DNA of 64,000 bases. Origin: Streptomyces fradiae ATCC 10745 = DSM 40063. GTDB lineage: Bacteria; Actinomycetota; Actinomycetes; Streptomycetales; Streptomycetaceae. The notes beneath the pieces were generated by a model. It was not told the DNA's origin. It worked only from the letters and a program-made list of their open reading frames with translations, and ran no database searches. Below, one piece after another: positions 35,989 to 45,005 of the stretch; position 1 is the stretch's first letter, and the number at the start of each line of letters is the position of its first letter. The position numbers were made by a program, and so were the translations under genes. The stretch is taken from positions 2,528,501 through 2,592,500 of the forward strand of contig NZ_CP023696.1 in assembly GCF_008704425.1 (NCBI RefSeq). Reading direction: 5' to 3'.

Positions 35989-37146
35989 CTACGGGAGGTT
36001 CCTGGCCATGACGATGCGCTGGACCTGGTTGGTGCCCTCGTAGATCTGGGTGATCTTGGCGTCGCGCATCATGCGCTCGACCGGGTAGTCGCGGGTGAAG
36101 CCGTATCCGCCGAGGAGCTGGACCGCGTCCGTGGTGATCTCCATGGCGACGTCGGAGGCGAAGCACTTGGCCGCCGCGCCGAAGAACGTCAGGTCGGCGT
36201 CGACGCGCTCGGACTTGGCCGCCGCCGCGTAGGTGAGCTGGCGGGCCGCCTCCAGCTTCATCGCCATGTCGGCGAGCATGAACTGCACGCCCTGGAACTC
36301 GGCGATGGCCTTGCCGAACTGCTTGCGCTCCTGCACGTAGCCCTTGGCGTAGTCGAGGGCGCCCTGGGCGATGCCGATGGCCTGCGCCGCGATGGTGATG
36401 CGGGTGTGGTCCAGGGTCTTCATGGCCGTGGCGAAGCCGGTGCCCTCCTCGCCGATCATGCGGTCGGCGGGGATGCGGACGTTGTCGAGGTAGACCTCGC
36501 GGGTCGGGGAGCCCTTGATGCCGAGCTTCTTCTCCGGGGCGCCGAAGGAGACGCCCTCGTCGGACTTCTCGACGACGAAGGCGCTGATGCCCTTGGAGCG
36601 CTTCGACGGGTCGGTGACGGCCATGACCGTGTAGTACTCGGAGACGCCCGCGTTGGTGATCCAGCGCTTCACGCCGTTGAGGACGTAGTGGTCGCCGTCG
36701 CGGACGGCCTTGGTCTTCATGCCGGCCGCGTCGGAGCCGGCGTCCGGCTCGGACAGGCAGTACGAGAACATCGCGTCGCCCTTGGCGAGCGGGCCCAGGT
36801 ACTTGCTCTTCAGCTCCTCGGAGCCGGAGAGGATCACCGGCAGCGAGCCCAGCTTGTTCACGGCCGGGATGAGGGAGGACGACGCGCAGACGCGGGCCAC
36901 CTCCTCGATGACGATCACGGTCGCGAGTGCGTCGGCGCCCGCGCCGCCGTACGTCTCGGGGACGTGCACCGCGTGCAGGTCGGAGGAGACGAGGGCGTCC
37001 AGCGCCTCCTGCGGGAAGCGGGCCTCCTCGTCCACGGCGGCGGCGTGCGGCGCGATCTTGGCCTCGGCGAGCGAGCGGACGGTGTCCCGGAGCATGTCGT
37101 GCTCCTCGGACGGGCGGTACAGGTCGAAGTCAGGCGTTCCCGCCAT
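35989..37146 (-). CDS. Acyl-CoA dehydrogenase
   Basis: 385-residue FAD flavoprotein of fatty or branched acyl-CoA oxidation. Signature YCLSEPDAGSDAAGM (about 128-142), FAD segment LLGGYGF and catalytic Glu at about 370 in IYEGTNQVQR are intact. ATG 37146. An imperfect palindrome and a TAAAAT box lie just upstream. It is the right border of the halogenase operon and appears to be a conserved core gene. Confidence 0.95.
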   Translation of the reverse strand: MAGTPDFDLYRPSEEHDMLRDTVRSLAEAKIAPHAAAVDEEARFPQEALDALVSSDLHAVHVPETYGGAGADALATVIVIEEVARVCASSSLIPAVNKLGSLPVILSGSEELKSKYLGPLAKGDAMFSYCLSEPDAGSDAAGMKTKAVRDGDHYVLNGVKRWITNAGVSEYYTVMAVTDPSKRSKGISAFVVEKSDEGVSFGAPEKKLGIKGSPTREVYLDNVRIPADRMIGEEGTGFATAMKTLDHTRITIAAQAIGIAQGALDYAKGYVQERKQFGKAIAEFQGVQFMLADMAMKLEAARQLTYAAAAKSERVDADLTFFGAAAKCFASDVAMEITTDAVQLLGGYGFTRDYPVERMMRDAKITQIYEGTNQVQRIVMARNLP

Positions 37147-37174
37147 GTCTCTCTCACTCCCCAGAGCTGCGGTG

Positions 37175-37192
37175 CTAACTACCGTTAAGTAA
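37175..37192. promoter_or_regulatory. Candidate TetR-type operator of the acyl-CoA dehydrogenase
   Basis: CTAACTACCGTTAAGTAA, an imperfect inverted repeat with TAACT/AGTAA half-sites, immediately downstream of a minus-strand TAAAAT box (37203-37198). The position over the likely transcription start fits repression, as by TetR regulators of acyl-CoA metabolism. Confidence 0.4.
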
Positions 37193-37355
37193 CCCGAATT
37201 TTAGTGCGCGCCGGCCGTCCCGGCCTACGAGAGGCCCACGTGAGCTTGCTGACAGCGCCCGCCGACGGCCCGCGCACCGCCCGATGCCTGCCCCGGAGCG
37301 CTCCCGACTATGCTCGGTTCGCATTCCCGGCACGTACAGCACTGGAGCGGCGCAC

Positions 37356-38699
37356 ATGGCCCTGAAGATCACCGTGATCGGCACCGGATACCTCGGCGCC
37401 ACCCACGCCGCGGCCATGGCGGAGATCGGCTTCGAGGTGCTGGGGCTCGACATCGACCCCGCGAAGATCGAGATGCTCGCCGACGGCCGGGTGCCCATGT
37501 ACGAGCCCGGTCTGGAGGACCTGCTGCGCAAGCACGTCGCCGGCATCGAGGGCTCCACGGGGCGGCTGCGCTTCACCACCTCCTGGGAGGAGGCCGGCGA
37601 CTTCGGCGACGTCCACTTCGTCTGTGTGAACACGCCGCAGAAGCAGGGCGAGTACGGCTGCGACATGAGCTTCGTCGACGCGGCCTTCGGCGCGCTCGCC
37701 CCGCACCTGAGGCGGCCCTGCCTGGTCGTCGGCAAGTCCACCGTCCCCGTCGGCAGCGCCGAGCGCCTCTCCCGGCTCCTCGCGGAGCGCTCCCCGGCCG
37801 GCGCGGACGTGGAGCTGGCGTGGAACCCGGAGTTCCTGCGCGAGGGGTTCGCCGTCCAGGACACCCTCCGCCCGGACCGGATCGTCGTCGGCGTGGAGAG
37901 CGAGCGCGCCGAGAAGGTGCTGCGCGAGGTGTACGAGGTCCCGGTCGGCGAGGGCGCCCCGTTCGTCGTGACGGACTTCCCGACCGCCGAGCTGGTGAAG
38001 ACGGCCGCGAACTCCTTCCTCGCCACCAAGATCTCCTTCATCAACGCGATGGCCGAGGTGTGCGAGGCGGCGGGCGGCGACGTCGCCAGGCTCGCGGAGG
38101 CCATCGGCTACGACGAGCGGATCGGCGCCAAGTTCCTGCGCGCCGGGATCGGCTTCGGCGGCGGCTGCCTGCCCAAGGACATCCGGGCGTTCATGGCCCG
38201 CGCGGGCGAGCTGGGCGCCGACCAGGCGCTGACCTTCCTGCGGGAGATCGACTCCATCAACATGCGGCGCCGCGGCCAGATGGTCGGCATGGCCCGCGAG
38301 GCCCTCGGCGACGGGACGTTCCTCGGCAAGCGGGTCGCCGTGCTCGGCGCCGCGTTCAAGCCGGACTCCGACGACGTGCGGGACTCCCCCGCGCTGAACG
38401 TCGCCGGGCAGATCCACCTCCAGGGCGGCCAGGTCACCGTGTACGACCCGAAGGCCATGGACAACGCCCGCCGCGTCTTCCCGACGCTCGCGTACGCGGA
38501 CAGCGCCCTGGAGGCCGTGCGGGGCGCCGACGTGGTGCTGCACCTGACCGAGTGGCGCGAGTTCCGCGAGCTGGACCCGGAGGAGCTGGGCGGGGTCGCC
38601 GGCGCCCGGGTGATCCTGGACGGCCGCAACGCCCTGGACGCCGAGCTCTGGCGCTCGGCGGGCTGGACCTTCCGCGCGATGGGCCGCCCGCGCGCGTAG
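37356..38699 (+). CDS. ugd: UDP-glucose 6-dehydrogenase
   Basis: 447 residues. Oxidises UDP-glucose to UDP-glucuronate with NAD. N-terminal Rossmann motif VIGTGYLG, central dimerisation helix (AELVKTAANSFLATKISF) and catalytic Cys at about 271 in GGGCLPKDI. ATG 37356 with GGAG upstream; an in-frame upstream ATG lacks a ribosome binding site. It may supply uronic acid to the surface glycan systems in this window. A UDP-sugar other than UDP-glucose is possible but less likely. Confidence 0.92.
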   Translation: MALKITVIGTGYLGATHAAAMAEIGFEVLGLDIDPAKIEMLADGRVPMYEPGLEDLLRKHVAGIEGSTGRLRFTTSWEEAGDFGDVHFVCVNTPQKQGEYGCDMSFVDAAFGALAPHLRRPCLVVGKSTVPVGSAERLSRLLAERSPAGADVELAWNPEFLREGFAVQDTLRPDRIVVGVESERAEKVLREVYEVPVGEGAPFVVTDFPTAELVKTAANSFLATKISFINAMAEVCEAAGGDVARLAEAIGYDERIGAKFLRAGIGFGGGCLPKDIRAFMARAGELGADQALTFLREIDSINMRRRGQMVGMAREALGDGTFLGKRVAVLGAAFKPDSDDVRDSPALNVAGQIHLQGGQVTVYDPKAMDNARRVFPTLAYADSALEAVRGADVVLHLTEWREFRELDPEELGGVAGARVILDGRNALDAELWRSAGWTFRAMGRPRA

Positions 38700-38810
38700 C
38701 GGGGGGCGGGAGCGGGCGTCGGCGCGGGAGCGCGTCCCGGCGGTTCGGGGCCGCCCCCTGCGCCGGCGGCGACGCCCCGGCCGGGCGCCCGTGTCCCGGT
38801 GCGTACGCCG

Positions 38811-38841
38811 CGTGCCCGCCCCCACGGGGAGGGCGGGCACG
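38811..38841. terminator. Hairpin terminator between ugd and the dipeptidase
   Basis: Perfect 11-bp stem, CGTGCCCGCCC (38811-38821) with 38831-38841, and a 9-base loop, in a convergent gap. Confidence 0.75.
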
Positions 38842-38860
38842 TGGCGCGGGTACGGGCCGG

Positions 38861-40138
38861 TCAGCCGTCGAGGTCGGCGAGGGTCGCCGTGGACGGGCCC
38901 CGGCGGGCGGACGCGTCGCGGGCGACGGCCTCCGCGTCCCGCAGCGCCCGGACCGCGTTGTGCCACGTCAGCTTGGCCACGTCCGTACGCGACCAGCCGC
39001 GGCCCAGCAGCTCCGCGATCAGGTTCGGATAGCCGGCCACGTCGTCCAGGCCCCGCGGGGTGAAGGCGGTGCCGTCGAAGTCGCCGCCGATGCCGATGTG
39101 GTCGACGCCCGCGGCCTCCCGCATGTGGTCGAGGTGGTCCGCGACCGTCGCGGCCGTCGCCACCGGGCGCGGGTTCGCCGCCTCGAAGGCGGCGTGCAGC
39201 CGCATCGCCTCCGGCGTCGTGTCCAGGTGGTGCAGGCCGTGCGCCCGCAGGTTCTCGTCCGCGCGGGCCGTCCACTCCACCGCCTCGGGCAGGATGAACT
39301 TCGGTACGAAGGTGGCCATGGCGACGCCGCCGTTGGCGGGGAGCCGCTCCAGCACGTCGTCGGGGACGTTGCGCGGGTGGTCGCAGACGGCACGGGCCGA
39401 CGAGTGGGAGAAGATCACCGGCGCCTCGCTCGTGTCGAGCGCGTCCCGCATGGTCGTGGCGGCCACGTGCGACAGGTCCACCAGCATGCCCAGGCGGTTC
39501 ATCTCCCGGACGACCTCGCGGCCGAACGCGGACAGGCCGCCCACGCCCGGCTCGTCCGTCGCCGAGTCCGCCCACGCGATGTTGTCGTTGTGCGTGAGCG
39601 TCATGTACCGCACGCCCAGCGCGTACAGGGCGCGGAGCGTGGCGAGCGAGTTGTTGATGGAGTGGCCGCCCTCGGCGCCCTTGAGCGACGCGATACGGCC
39701 CTGGGCGCGCGCCGCCTCCATGTCGTCGGCGGTCAGCGCCGGGGCCAGCTCCGCGGGGTGGCGGGCCAGCAGCCGGTCGACGCAGTCGATCTGCTCCAGG
39801 GTCGCGCTGACCGCGTCGTCGCCCGCCATGCCGGCCCGCACGTACACCGACCAGAACTGGGCGCCCACCCCGCCCGCGCGCAGCCGCGGCAGGTCGGTGT
39901 GGAGGCGGCCGGTCTGGTCGGCGGCCACGTCGAGGCGGTCCAGGTCGTACCCGGCCTTCTCGCGCAGCGCCCACGGGAGGTCGTTGTGCCCGTCCACGAC
40001 GGGGAACTCGGCCAGCAGCCCGCGCGCCGCGTCGAGGTCCCGGCCGGGGGCCGTCCCCCCGGCCGTGCCGGGACCCGGGCCGCCGGAGGCGTCACCGGGG
40101 CCCGTGCCGCCGGGTGCCCCGGCGCCGGCGCCGGTCAC
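38861..40138 (-). CDS. Membrane dipeptidase family (M19) peptidase
   Basis: 425 residues. Amidohydrolase-type M19 dipeptidase with the zinc motif VDGHNDLPW near residue 48, the second-metal region LTHNDN and the bridging segment [10 protein letters not shown] followed by HSSARAV. It cleaves dipeptides, including those with a D-residue at the C-terminal side. The first 30 residues are Gly/Pro-rich and are not a signal peptide. GTG 40138 overlaps the purE stop by 4 bases, so it is coupled to the purine genes. Confidence 0.9.
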   Translation of the reverse strand: MTGAGAGAPGGTGPGDASGGPGPGTAGGTAPGRDLDAARGLLAEFPVVDGHNDLPWALREKAGYDLDRLDVAADQTGRLHTDLPRLRAGGVGAQFWSVYVRAGMAGDDAVSATLEQIDCVDRLLARHPAELAPALTADDMEAARAQGRIASLKGAEGGHSINNSLATLRALYALGVRYMTLTHNDNIAWADSATDEPGVGGLSAFGREVVREMNRLGMLVDLSHVAATTMRDALDTSEAPVIFSHSSARAVCDHPRNVPDDVLERLPANGGVAMATFVPKFILPEAVEWTARADENLRAHGLHHLDTTPEAMRLHAAFEAANPRPVATAATVADHLDHMREAAGVDHIGIGGDFDGTAFTPRGLDDVAGYPNLIAELLGRGWSRTDVAKLTWHNAVRALRDAEAVARDASARRGPSTATLADLDG

Positions 40139-40668
40139 TTGGCGAAGCCGAAGGACGCGGAGCCCTCGACCTTCGCCCGCAGGCGCTTGCCCTTCTCCGT
40201 GGCCTGGTCGTTCAGCTCCTGCTGGAAGTCCTTCATCCGGGCCAGCAGCTCCGCGTCGTGCGCGGCGAGGATGCGGGCGGCCAGCAGGCCGGCGTTGCGC
40301 GCGCCGGCCACGGAGACCGTCGCGACGGGGACGCCGGCCGGCATCTGCACGATGGAGAGCAGCGAGTCCATGCCGTCGAGGTACTTCAGCGGCACCGGCA
40401 CGCCGATGACGGGCAGCGGCGTGACGGAGGCGAGCATGCCCGGCAGGTGGGCGGCGCCCCCGGCCCCGGCGATGATCGCCTTCAGCCCGCGGTCGGCCGC
40501 CCGCTCGCCGTAGGCGACCATCTCGCGCGGCATGCGGTGCGCGGAGACGACGTCGACCTCGTACGGGATCTCGAACTCGTCGAGGGCCTGGGCGGCGGCC
40601 TCCATCACGGGCCAGTCCGAGTCGGAGCCCATGACGATGCCCACGAGCGGCGCGGGTGCGTTACTCAA
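40135..40668 (-). CDS. purE: N5-carboxyaminoimidazole ribonucleotide mutase PurE
   Basis: 177 residues, class I Pur[11 protein letters not shown] and SAHRMP with its catalytic His, and [11 protein letters not shown] are diagnostic. Converts N5-CAIR to CAIR in purine synthesis after PurK. Its start overlaps the purK stop by 8 bases. The C-terminal extension after residue 160 is basic. Confidence 0.97.
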   Translation of the reverse strand: MSNAPAPLVGIVMGSDSDWPVMEAAAQALDEFEIPYEVDVVSAHRMPREMVAYGERAADRGLKAIIAGAGGAAHLPGMLASVTPLPVIGVPVPLKYLDGMDSLLSIVQMPAGVPVATVSVAGARNAGLLAARILAAHDAELLARMKDFQQELNDQATEKGKRLRAKVEGSASFGFAK

Positions 40669-41803
40669 CGATCGTTCCTCGCAGGTAGTCGGCGGCGTGG
40701 CGGGCGCGCTCCAGCACGTCGTCCAGGTCGTCGCCGTAGGTGTTGACGTGGCCGACCTTGCGGCCGGGCTTCACGTCCTTTCCGTACATGTGGATCTTGA
40801 GCTGCGGGTCGCGGGCCATGCAGTGCAGGTAGCCCTGGTACATGTCCGGGTAGTCGCCGCCGAGGACGTTCGCCATGACCGTCCAGCGGGCGCGGGGGCG
40901 CGGGTCGCCGAGCGGCAGGTCGAGGACGGCCCGCACGTGGTTGGCGAACTGCGAGGTGATCGCGCCGTCCTGGGTCCAGTGGCCGGAGTTGTGCGGGCGC
41001 ATCGCCAGCTCGTTGACGAGGACGCGGCCGTCGCGGGTCTCGAACAGCTCCACCGCGAGGTGGCCGACGACGCCCAGCTCCTCCGCGATGCGCAGGGCGA
41101 GGCGCTGCGCCTCCAGGGCGCGCTCCTCGGGCAGGCCGGGCGCCGGGGCGATGACCGTGTCGCAGACGCCGTCGACCTGGCGGGACTCCACGACGGGGTA
41201 GGCGACGGCCTGCCCGTGCGGGGAGCGGACGACGTTCGCCGCGAGCTCCCGTACGAAGTCGACCTTCTCCTCGGCGAGGACGGGCACGCCGGCGAGGAAC
41301 GGGTCGCGGGCGTCCTCCTCGGAGCGGACGAACCACACGCCCTTGCCGTCGTAGCCGCCGCGCACCGTCTTGAGGATGATCGGGAAGCCTCCCCCACCCT
41401 CGGCGGCGAAGGCCGCCGCGTCGGCCGGGTCCGCCACGATGCGGTGGCGGGGGCAGGGCACGCCGATGGCGTCGAGCTTCGCCCGCATCACGCCCTTGTC
41501 CTGGGCGTGGACGAGCGCCTCGGGGCCGGGGCGGACGGGGATGCCGTCCGCCTCCAGGGCCCGCAGGTGCTCGGTCGGCACGTGCTCGTGATCGAAGGTG
41601 ATCACGTCACAGCCGCGCGCGAAGTCACGCAGCGTGTCCAGGTCGCGGTAGTCGCCGATGACGACATCGCTCACGACCTGCGCCGCGGAGTCCTGGGGGG
41701 TGTCACTGAGAAGCCTGAACCTGATGCCGAGGGGGATGCCCGCCTCGTGGGTCATACGGGCGAGCTGACCGCCGCCGACCATGCCGACTACCGGGAACGT
41801 CAC
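40661..41803 (-). CDS. purK: N5-carboxyaminoimidazole ribonucleotide synthase PurK
   Basis: 380 residues, ATP-grasp enzyme. Opening [13 protein letters not shown], the glycine loop [11 protein letters not shown] and metal/ATP site [14 protein letters not shown] are present. Makes N5-CAIR from AIR, bicarbonate and ATP. GTG 41803 is chosen although the AGGAGG is only about 1 base away; a slightly later start is possible. Divergent from the GtrA-like gene. Confidence 0.95.
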   Translation of the reverse strand: MTFPVVGMVGGGQLARMTHEAGIPLGIRFRLLSDTPQDSAAQVVSDVVIGDYRDLDTLRDFARGCDVITFDHEHVPTEHLRALEADGIPVRPGPEALVHAQDKGVMRAKLDAIGVPCPRHRIVADPADAAAFAAEGGGGFPIILKTVRGGYDGKGVWFVRSEEDARDPFLAGVPVLAEEKVDFVRELAANVVRSPHGQAVAYPVVESRQVDGVCDTVIAPAPGLPEERALEAQRLALRIAEELGVVGHLAVELFETRDGRVLVNELAMRPHNSGHWTQDGAITSQFANHVRAVLDLPLGDPRPRARWTVMANVLGGDYPDMYQGYLHCMARDPQLKIHMYGKDVKPGRKVGHVNTYGDDLDDVLERARHAADYLRGTIVE

Positions 41804-42009
41804 CCTCCTAGGGTATCCGCCGCCCGTCGCGGCGCGTGACGGCGGCCTGCGGGGCGGGCTCCGGGGGCTCTCCGGGGGCTCTCCGGGAGGCTCGTCCGAG
41901 GTCCTGCGGGGCCGGTCCGCGCCGCCGTTCACCCGCGCGTCCCGACCGGGTGATGGTTAGCATGACGGGGTTGACGCACATGGCCGGCGGACGGGACGAA
42001 ACGATCATT

Positions 42010-42561
42010 ATGACGGAACGGAGCGCCCTGCGCGTGCGCCTGGCGGAGCTCGTCCGGGAGATAGCGAAATTCGGTCTCGTCGGCGGACTCGGCGTGCTCG
42101 TGAACATGGGCGCCTTCAACCTGCTGCGCCAGACCACCGATCTCCCGGTGGTCCGCGCCAGCCTGCTGGCCACGGTCATCGCCATCGCGTGCAACTACGT
42201 CGGCTTCCGGTACTTCACCTACCGGGACCGCGACAAGACGCGCCGCACCCGCGAGGCGACGCTGTTCTTCGTGTTCAGCGCGGCCGGTGCGGTGATCGAG
42301 AACGGGATCCTGTACACGGCGACGTACGGCTTCGGCTGGGACAGCCCGCTGCAGAACAACTTCTTCAAGTTCTTCGGCATCGGGGTCGGCACGCTGTTCC
42401 GCTTCTGGTCGTACCGCACCTGGGTGTTCCGGGCGCTGCCGGTCGCCGGTGAGGGGGCGGGCGCGGAGGGCGACGGCGACGGCCCGCCGGGCGACGCGCC
42501 CGCCACCATCCGGGGCCAGCGCACGCCGAGCGACACACCGACCCCCGCGGGCCGCCGCTGA
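42010..42561 (+). CDS. GtrA family membrane protein
   Basis: 183 residues with four predicted helices (about 18-38, 48-68, 88-108, 115-135), typical of GtrA proteins that flip or shuttle polyprenyl-phosphate sugars. Motifs FGLVGGLGVLVNMGAFN and NYVGFRYFTYR fit. A disordered Gly/Pro tail follows. ATG 42010 is chosen on homology; in-frame starts at about 41980 are alternatives. Confidence 0.87.
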   Translation: MTERSALRVRLAELVREIAKFGLVGGLGVLVNMGAFNLLRQTTDLPVVRASLLATVIAIACNYVGFRYFTYRDRDKTRRTREATLFFVFSAAGAVIENGILYTATYGFGWDSPLQNNFFKFFGIGVGTLFRFWSYRTWVFRALPVAGEGAGAEGDGDGPPGDAPATIRGQRTPSDTPTPAGRR

Positions 42562-42599
42562 GGAGCCGACCGCGCGGGGCGTCGCGGTGGACGCCGCCG

Positions 42600-43892
42600 T
42601 CAGCGGATGGGGCGGGGCGGGGCCGGGTCGTCGCGCCGGTCCTCGTCGCGGTCCCGGCGGCCCGTCTCACGGCTCAGGAAGAGCGCGAACACCGCGGGCT
42701 TGAGCTGCACGAGCTCCAGCCGCCCGCCGTCCGCCTCCGCGAGGTCGCGGGCGACCGCGAGGCCGATGCCCGTGGAGTTGCGGCCGCTGATGGTCCGCTC
42801 GAAGATCCGGGCGCCCAGGTCCGCCGGGACGCCCGGCCCCTCGTCGGTGACCTCGACCACGACCTGGTTGCCGGTGACGCGGGTGCGCAGGGCGACCGTG
42901 CCGCCGCCGTGCATCAGCGAGTTCTCGACCAGCGCGGCCAGCACCTGGGCGACCGCGCCCGGCGTGCCGACCGCCCGCAGGCCGGTCTTCCCCGACCGCA
43001 CGAGGGCCCGGCGCGCGCTGCGGTACGCCGGGCGCCACTCCTCGACCTGCTGCTTGACGACCTCGTCCAGGTCGAAGGGGACCGCCGAGCCGGTGCGGGG
43101 GTCGCGGGAGTTGGTCAGCAGCCGCTGGACGACGTCGGTGAGCCGCTCCACCTGGGCGAGGGCGATCGTCGCCTCCTCGCGGGCGGTGTCCAGGTCGCCG
43201 GTGACGGCGATCTCCTCCAGCCGCATCGACAGCGCCGTCAGCGGGGTGCGCAGCTGGTGGGAGGCGTCGGCGGCGAGGCGCCGCTCGGCGGTGAGCATCC
43301 GGGCGATCCGCTCGGCCGACGCGTCCAGCACGTCCGCGACGCGGTCCAGCTCGGGCACCCCGTAGCGGCGGTGGCGGGGGCGCGGGTCGCCGGAGCCGAG
43401 CCGCTCGGCGGTCTCGGCGAGGTCGGTGAGCGGGGAGGCGAGCCGGTTGGCCTGGCGTACGGCGAGCAGGACGGCCGCGACGACGGCGAGCAGCGCGACC
43501 GCGCCGATGATCAGCAGGGTGCGGCCGACCTCGCGGGTGACGGACGACCGGGACTCCTCGACGGTGACCCGCTCGCCCCGCTCCCCCACCGCGGTGCCCC
43601 GGATGACGCTGCCGTCGGGGCGTTCGCCCAGCTCGATGCGGGGGCTGCCGGGGATCTCGATCCTGGCGTAGCGTTCACCGCCGCCGTGGCCGGAGAGGAT
43701 GTCGGGGTCGACGCGCTCGCCGCCGACGAGCCGGCTGTCGACGATGCTGGCGAGCCGCAGGGCCTCCGAGTCGACGCTCTCCTGGGCGCTGCTGGTGATG
43801 GTGCGGGTCTCGACGATGACCAGGGAGACGCCGAAGACGGAGATGACGACCAGCACCACGGCGAGCGTGGAGCTGATCAGGCGGCGGCGCAC
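42600..43892 (-). CDS. Two-component sensor histidine kinase
   Basis: 430 residues: transmembrane helices near 5-27 and 122-145 flank a roughly 95-residue periplasmic-type sensor region; HAMP about 146-200; phospho-His H212 in ADASHQLRTPLTAL; N box ENSLMHGG and G boxes DEGPGVP and GIGLAVAR intact. GTG 43892 lies 11 bases after the response regulator stop. The signal is unknown. Confidence 0.93.
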   Translation of the reverse strand: MRRRLISSTLAVVLVVISVFGVSLVIVETRTITSSAQESVDSEALRLASIVDSRLVGGERVDPDILSGHGGGERYARIEIPGSPRIELGERPDGSVIRGTAVGERGERVTVEESRSSVTREVGRTLLIIGAVALLAVVAAVLLAVRQANRLASPLTDLAETAERLGSGDPRPRHRRYGVPELDRVADVLDASAERIARMLTAERRLAADASHQLRTPLTALSMRLEEIAVTGDLDTAREEATIALAQVERLTDVVQRLLTNSRDPRTGSAVPFDLDEVVKQQVEEWRPAYRSARRALVRSGKTGLRAVGTPGAVAQVLAALVENSLMHGGGTVALRTRVTGNQVVVEVTDEGPGVPADLGARIFERTISGRNSTGIGLAVARDLAEADGGRLELVQLKPAVFALFLSRETGRRDRDEDRRDDPAPPRPIR

Positions 43893-43903
43893 GGAGGGCC
43901 GCC

Positions 43904-44584
43904 TCAGCTCTTCTCGAAGCGGAAGCCGACGCCCCGCACGGTGGCGATGTAGCGGGGGTTCGCCGCGTCGTCGCCGAGCTTCTTGCGGAGCCAGGAGATG
44001 TGCATGTCGAGGGTCTTGGTCGACGACCACCAGGTGGTGTCCCACACCTCGCGCATGAGCTGGTCGCGGGTGACGACGCGGCCGGCGTCGCGGACCAGGA
44101 CGCGCAGCAGGTCGAACTCCTTGGCGGTGAGCTGGAGCTCCTCGTCCCCTATCCAGGCGCGGTGCGACTCGACGTCGATGCGGACGCCGTGCGCCGCGGC
44201 GGGCTGCGGGGCCGGCTCGGCGGCGCCGCGCCGCAGCAGGGCCCGTACCCGGGCGAGCAGCTCGGCCAGCCGGAACGGCTTGGTGACGTAGTCGTCGGCG
44301 CCGGCGTCCAGGCCGACCACCGTGTCCACCTCGTCGGCGCGTGCGGTCAGGACGAGGATCGGCACCGTGTGCCCCTCGGAGCGCAGCCGGCGGGCGACCT
44401 CCAGGCCGTCCATGCCGGGCAGGCCGAGGTCGAGCACGACGAGGTCGACGCCGCCCTGCAGTCCCGTGTCGAGCGCGCTGGGTCCGTCCTCCCGCACCTC
44501 GACCTCGTACCCCTCCCGCCGCAGGGCGCGGGCGAGGGGCTCCGAGATGGATGCGTCGTCCTCGGCGAGCAGTACACGCGTCAT
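43904..44584 (-). CDS. OmpR/PhoB-family response regulator
   Basis: 226 residues. Receiver domain with acidic pocket EDD (8-10), phospho-acceptor D52 (LDLGLPGMDG) and conserved Lys in VTKPFRLAEL; winged-helix DNA-binding domain from about 130 (VRDAGRVVTRDQLMREVW). Cotranscribed with the downstream histidine kinase. ATG 44584. Target genes unknown; the divergent POT transporter is one candidate. Confidence 0.95.
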   Translation of the reverse strand: MTRVLLAEDDASISEPLARALRREGYEVEVREDGPSALDTGLQGGVDLVVLDLGLPGMDGLEVARRLRSEGHTVPILVLTARADEVDTVVGLDAGADDYVTKPFRLAELLARVRALLRRGAAEPAPQPAAAHGVRIDVESHRAWIGDEELQLTAKEFDLLRVLVRDAGRVVTRDQLMREVWDTTWWSSTKTLDMHISWLRKKLGDDAANPRYIATVRGVGFRFEKS

Positions 44585-45005
44585 GCAGTGATGGTAGTCC
44601 GCAGGACGTGTGGGTCGTGGGGGGATCGGGTCAAGATCGCCCGCACCTGGGTGTCAGGGGAGTCATCCTGGAAATGACCTTTGAAACCGAGAGCGCGGTT
44701 CCGGCGACGCCTGTGATCCATCTCTCAAGTCCTTCCATATGCCGCACTGTCGTGTCGTATGGTGGCGAGACGCTCGAAGTGGTAATCCAGGACCTTTGGC
44801 GGCTTCACTCCTCGACGCACCAAAGGTCTCTTCTCTGCTCGGCGTACGGAATGACCTGTGGGCCGGACTCCCCGGCGCGACCTCCCGTCGCGCCCGGCGG
44901 GGCGTGGATCCCGGTGCGGCCCCCGCCGCTCCGGTGCCGGCCGCCCGGAGCGGGCGCGGGGTCGCCCACGAAGCGACGCGCGTCCCGAACGAACAAGGAT
45001 CGACC
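44585..45005. promoter_or_regulatory. Divergent regulatory region with long POT leader
   Basis: 421 bases between the response regulator and the POT gene. It contains a 9-bp perfect inverted repeat, GACCTTTGG (44791-44799) and CCAAAGGTC (44820-44828), with a 20-base loop, and AT-richer words around 44690-44770 (TATGGT at about 44759) that may be promoter elements. No gene seen. Confidence 0.5.
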
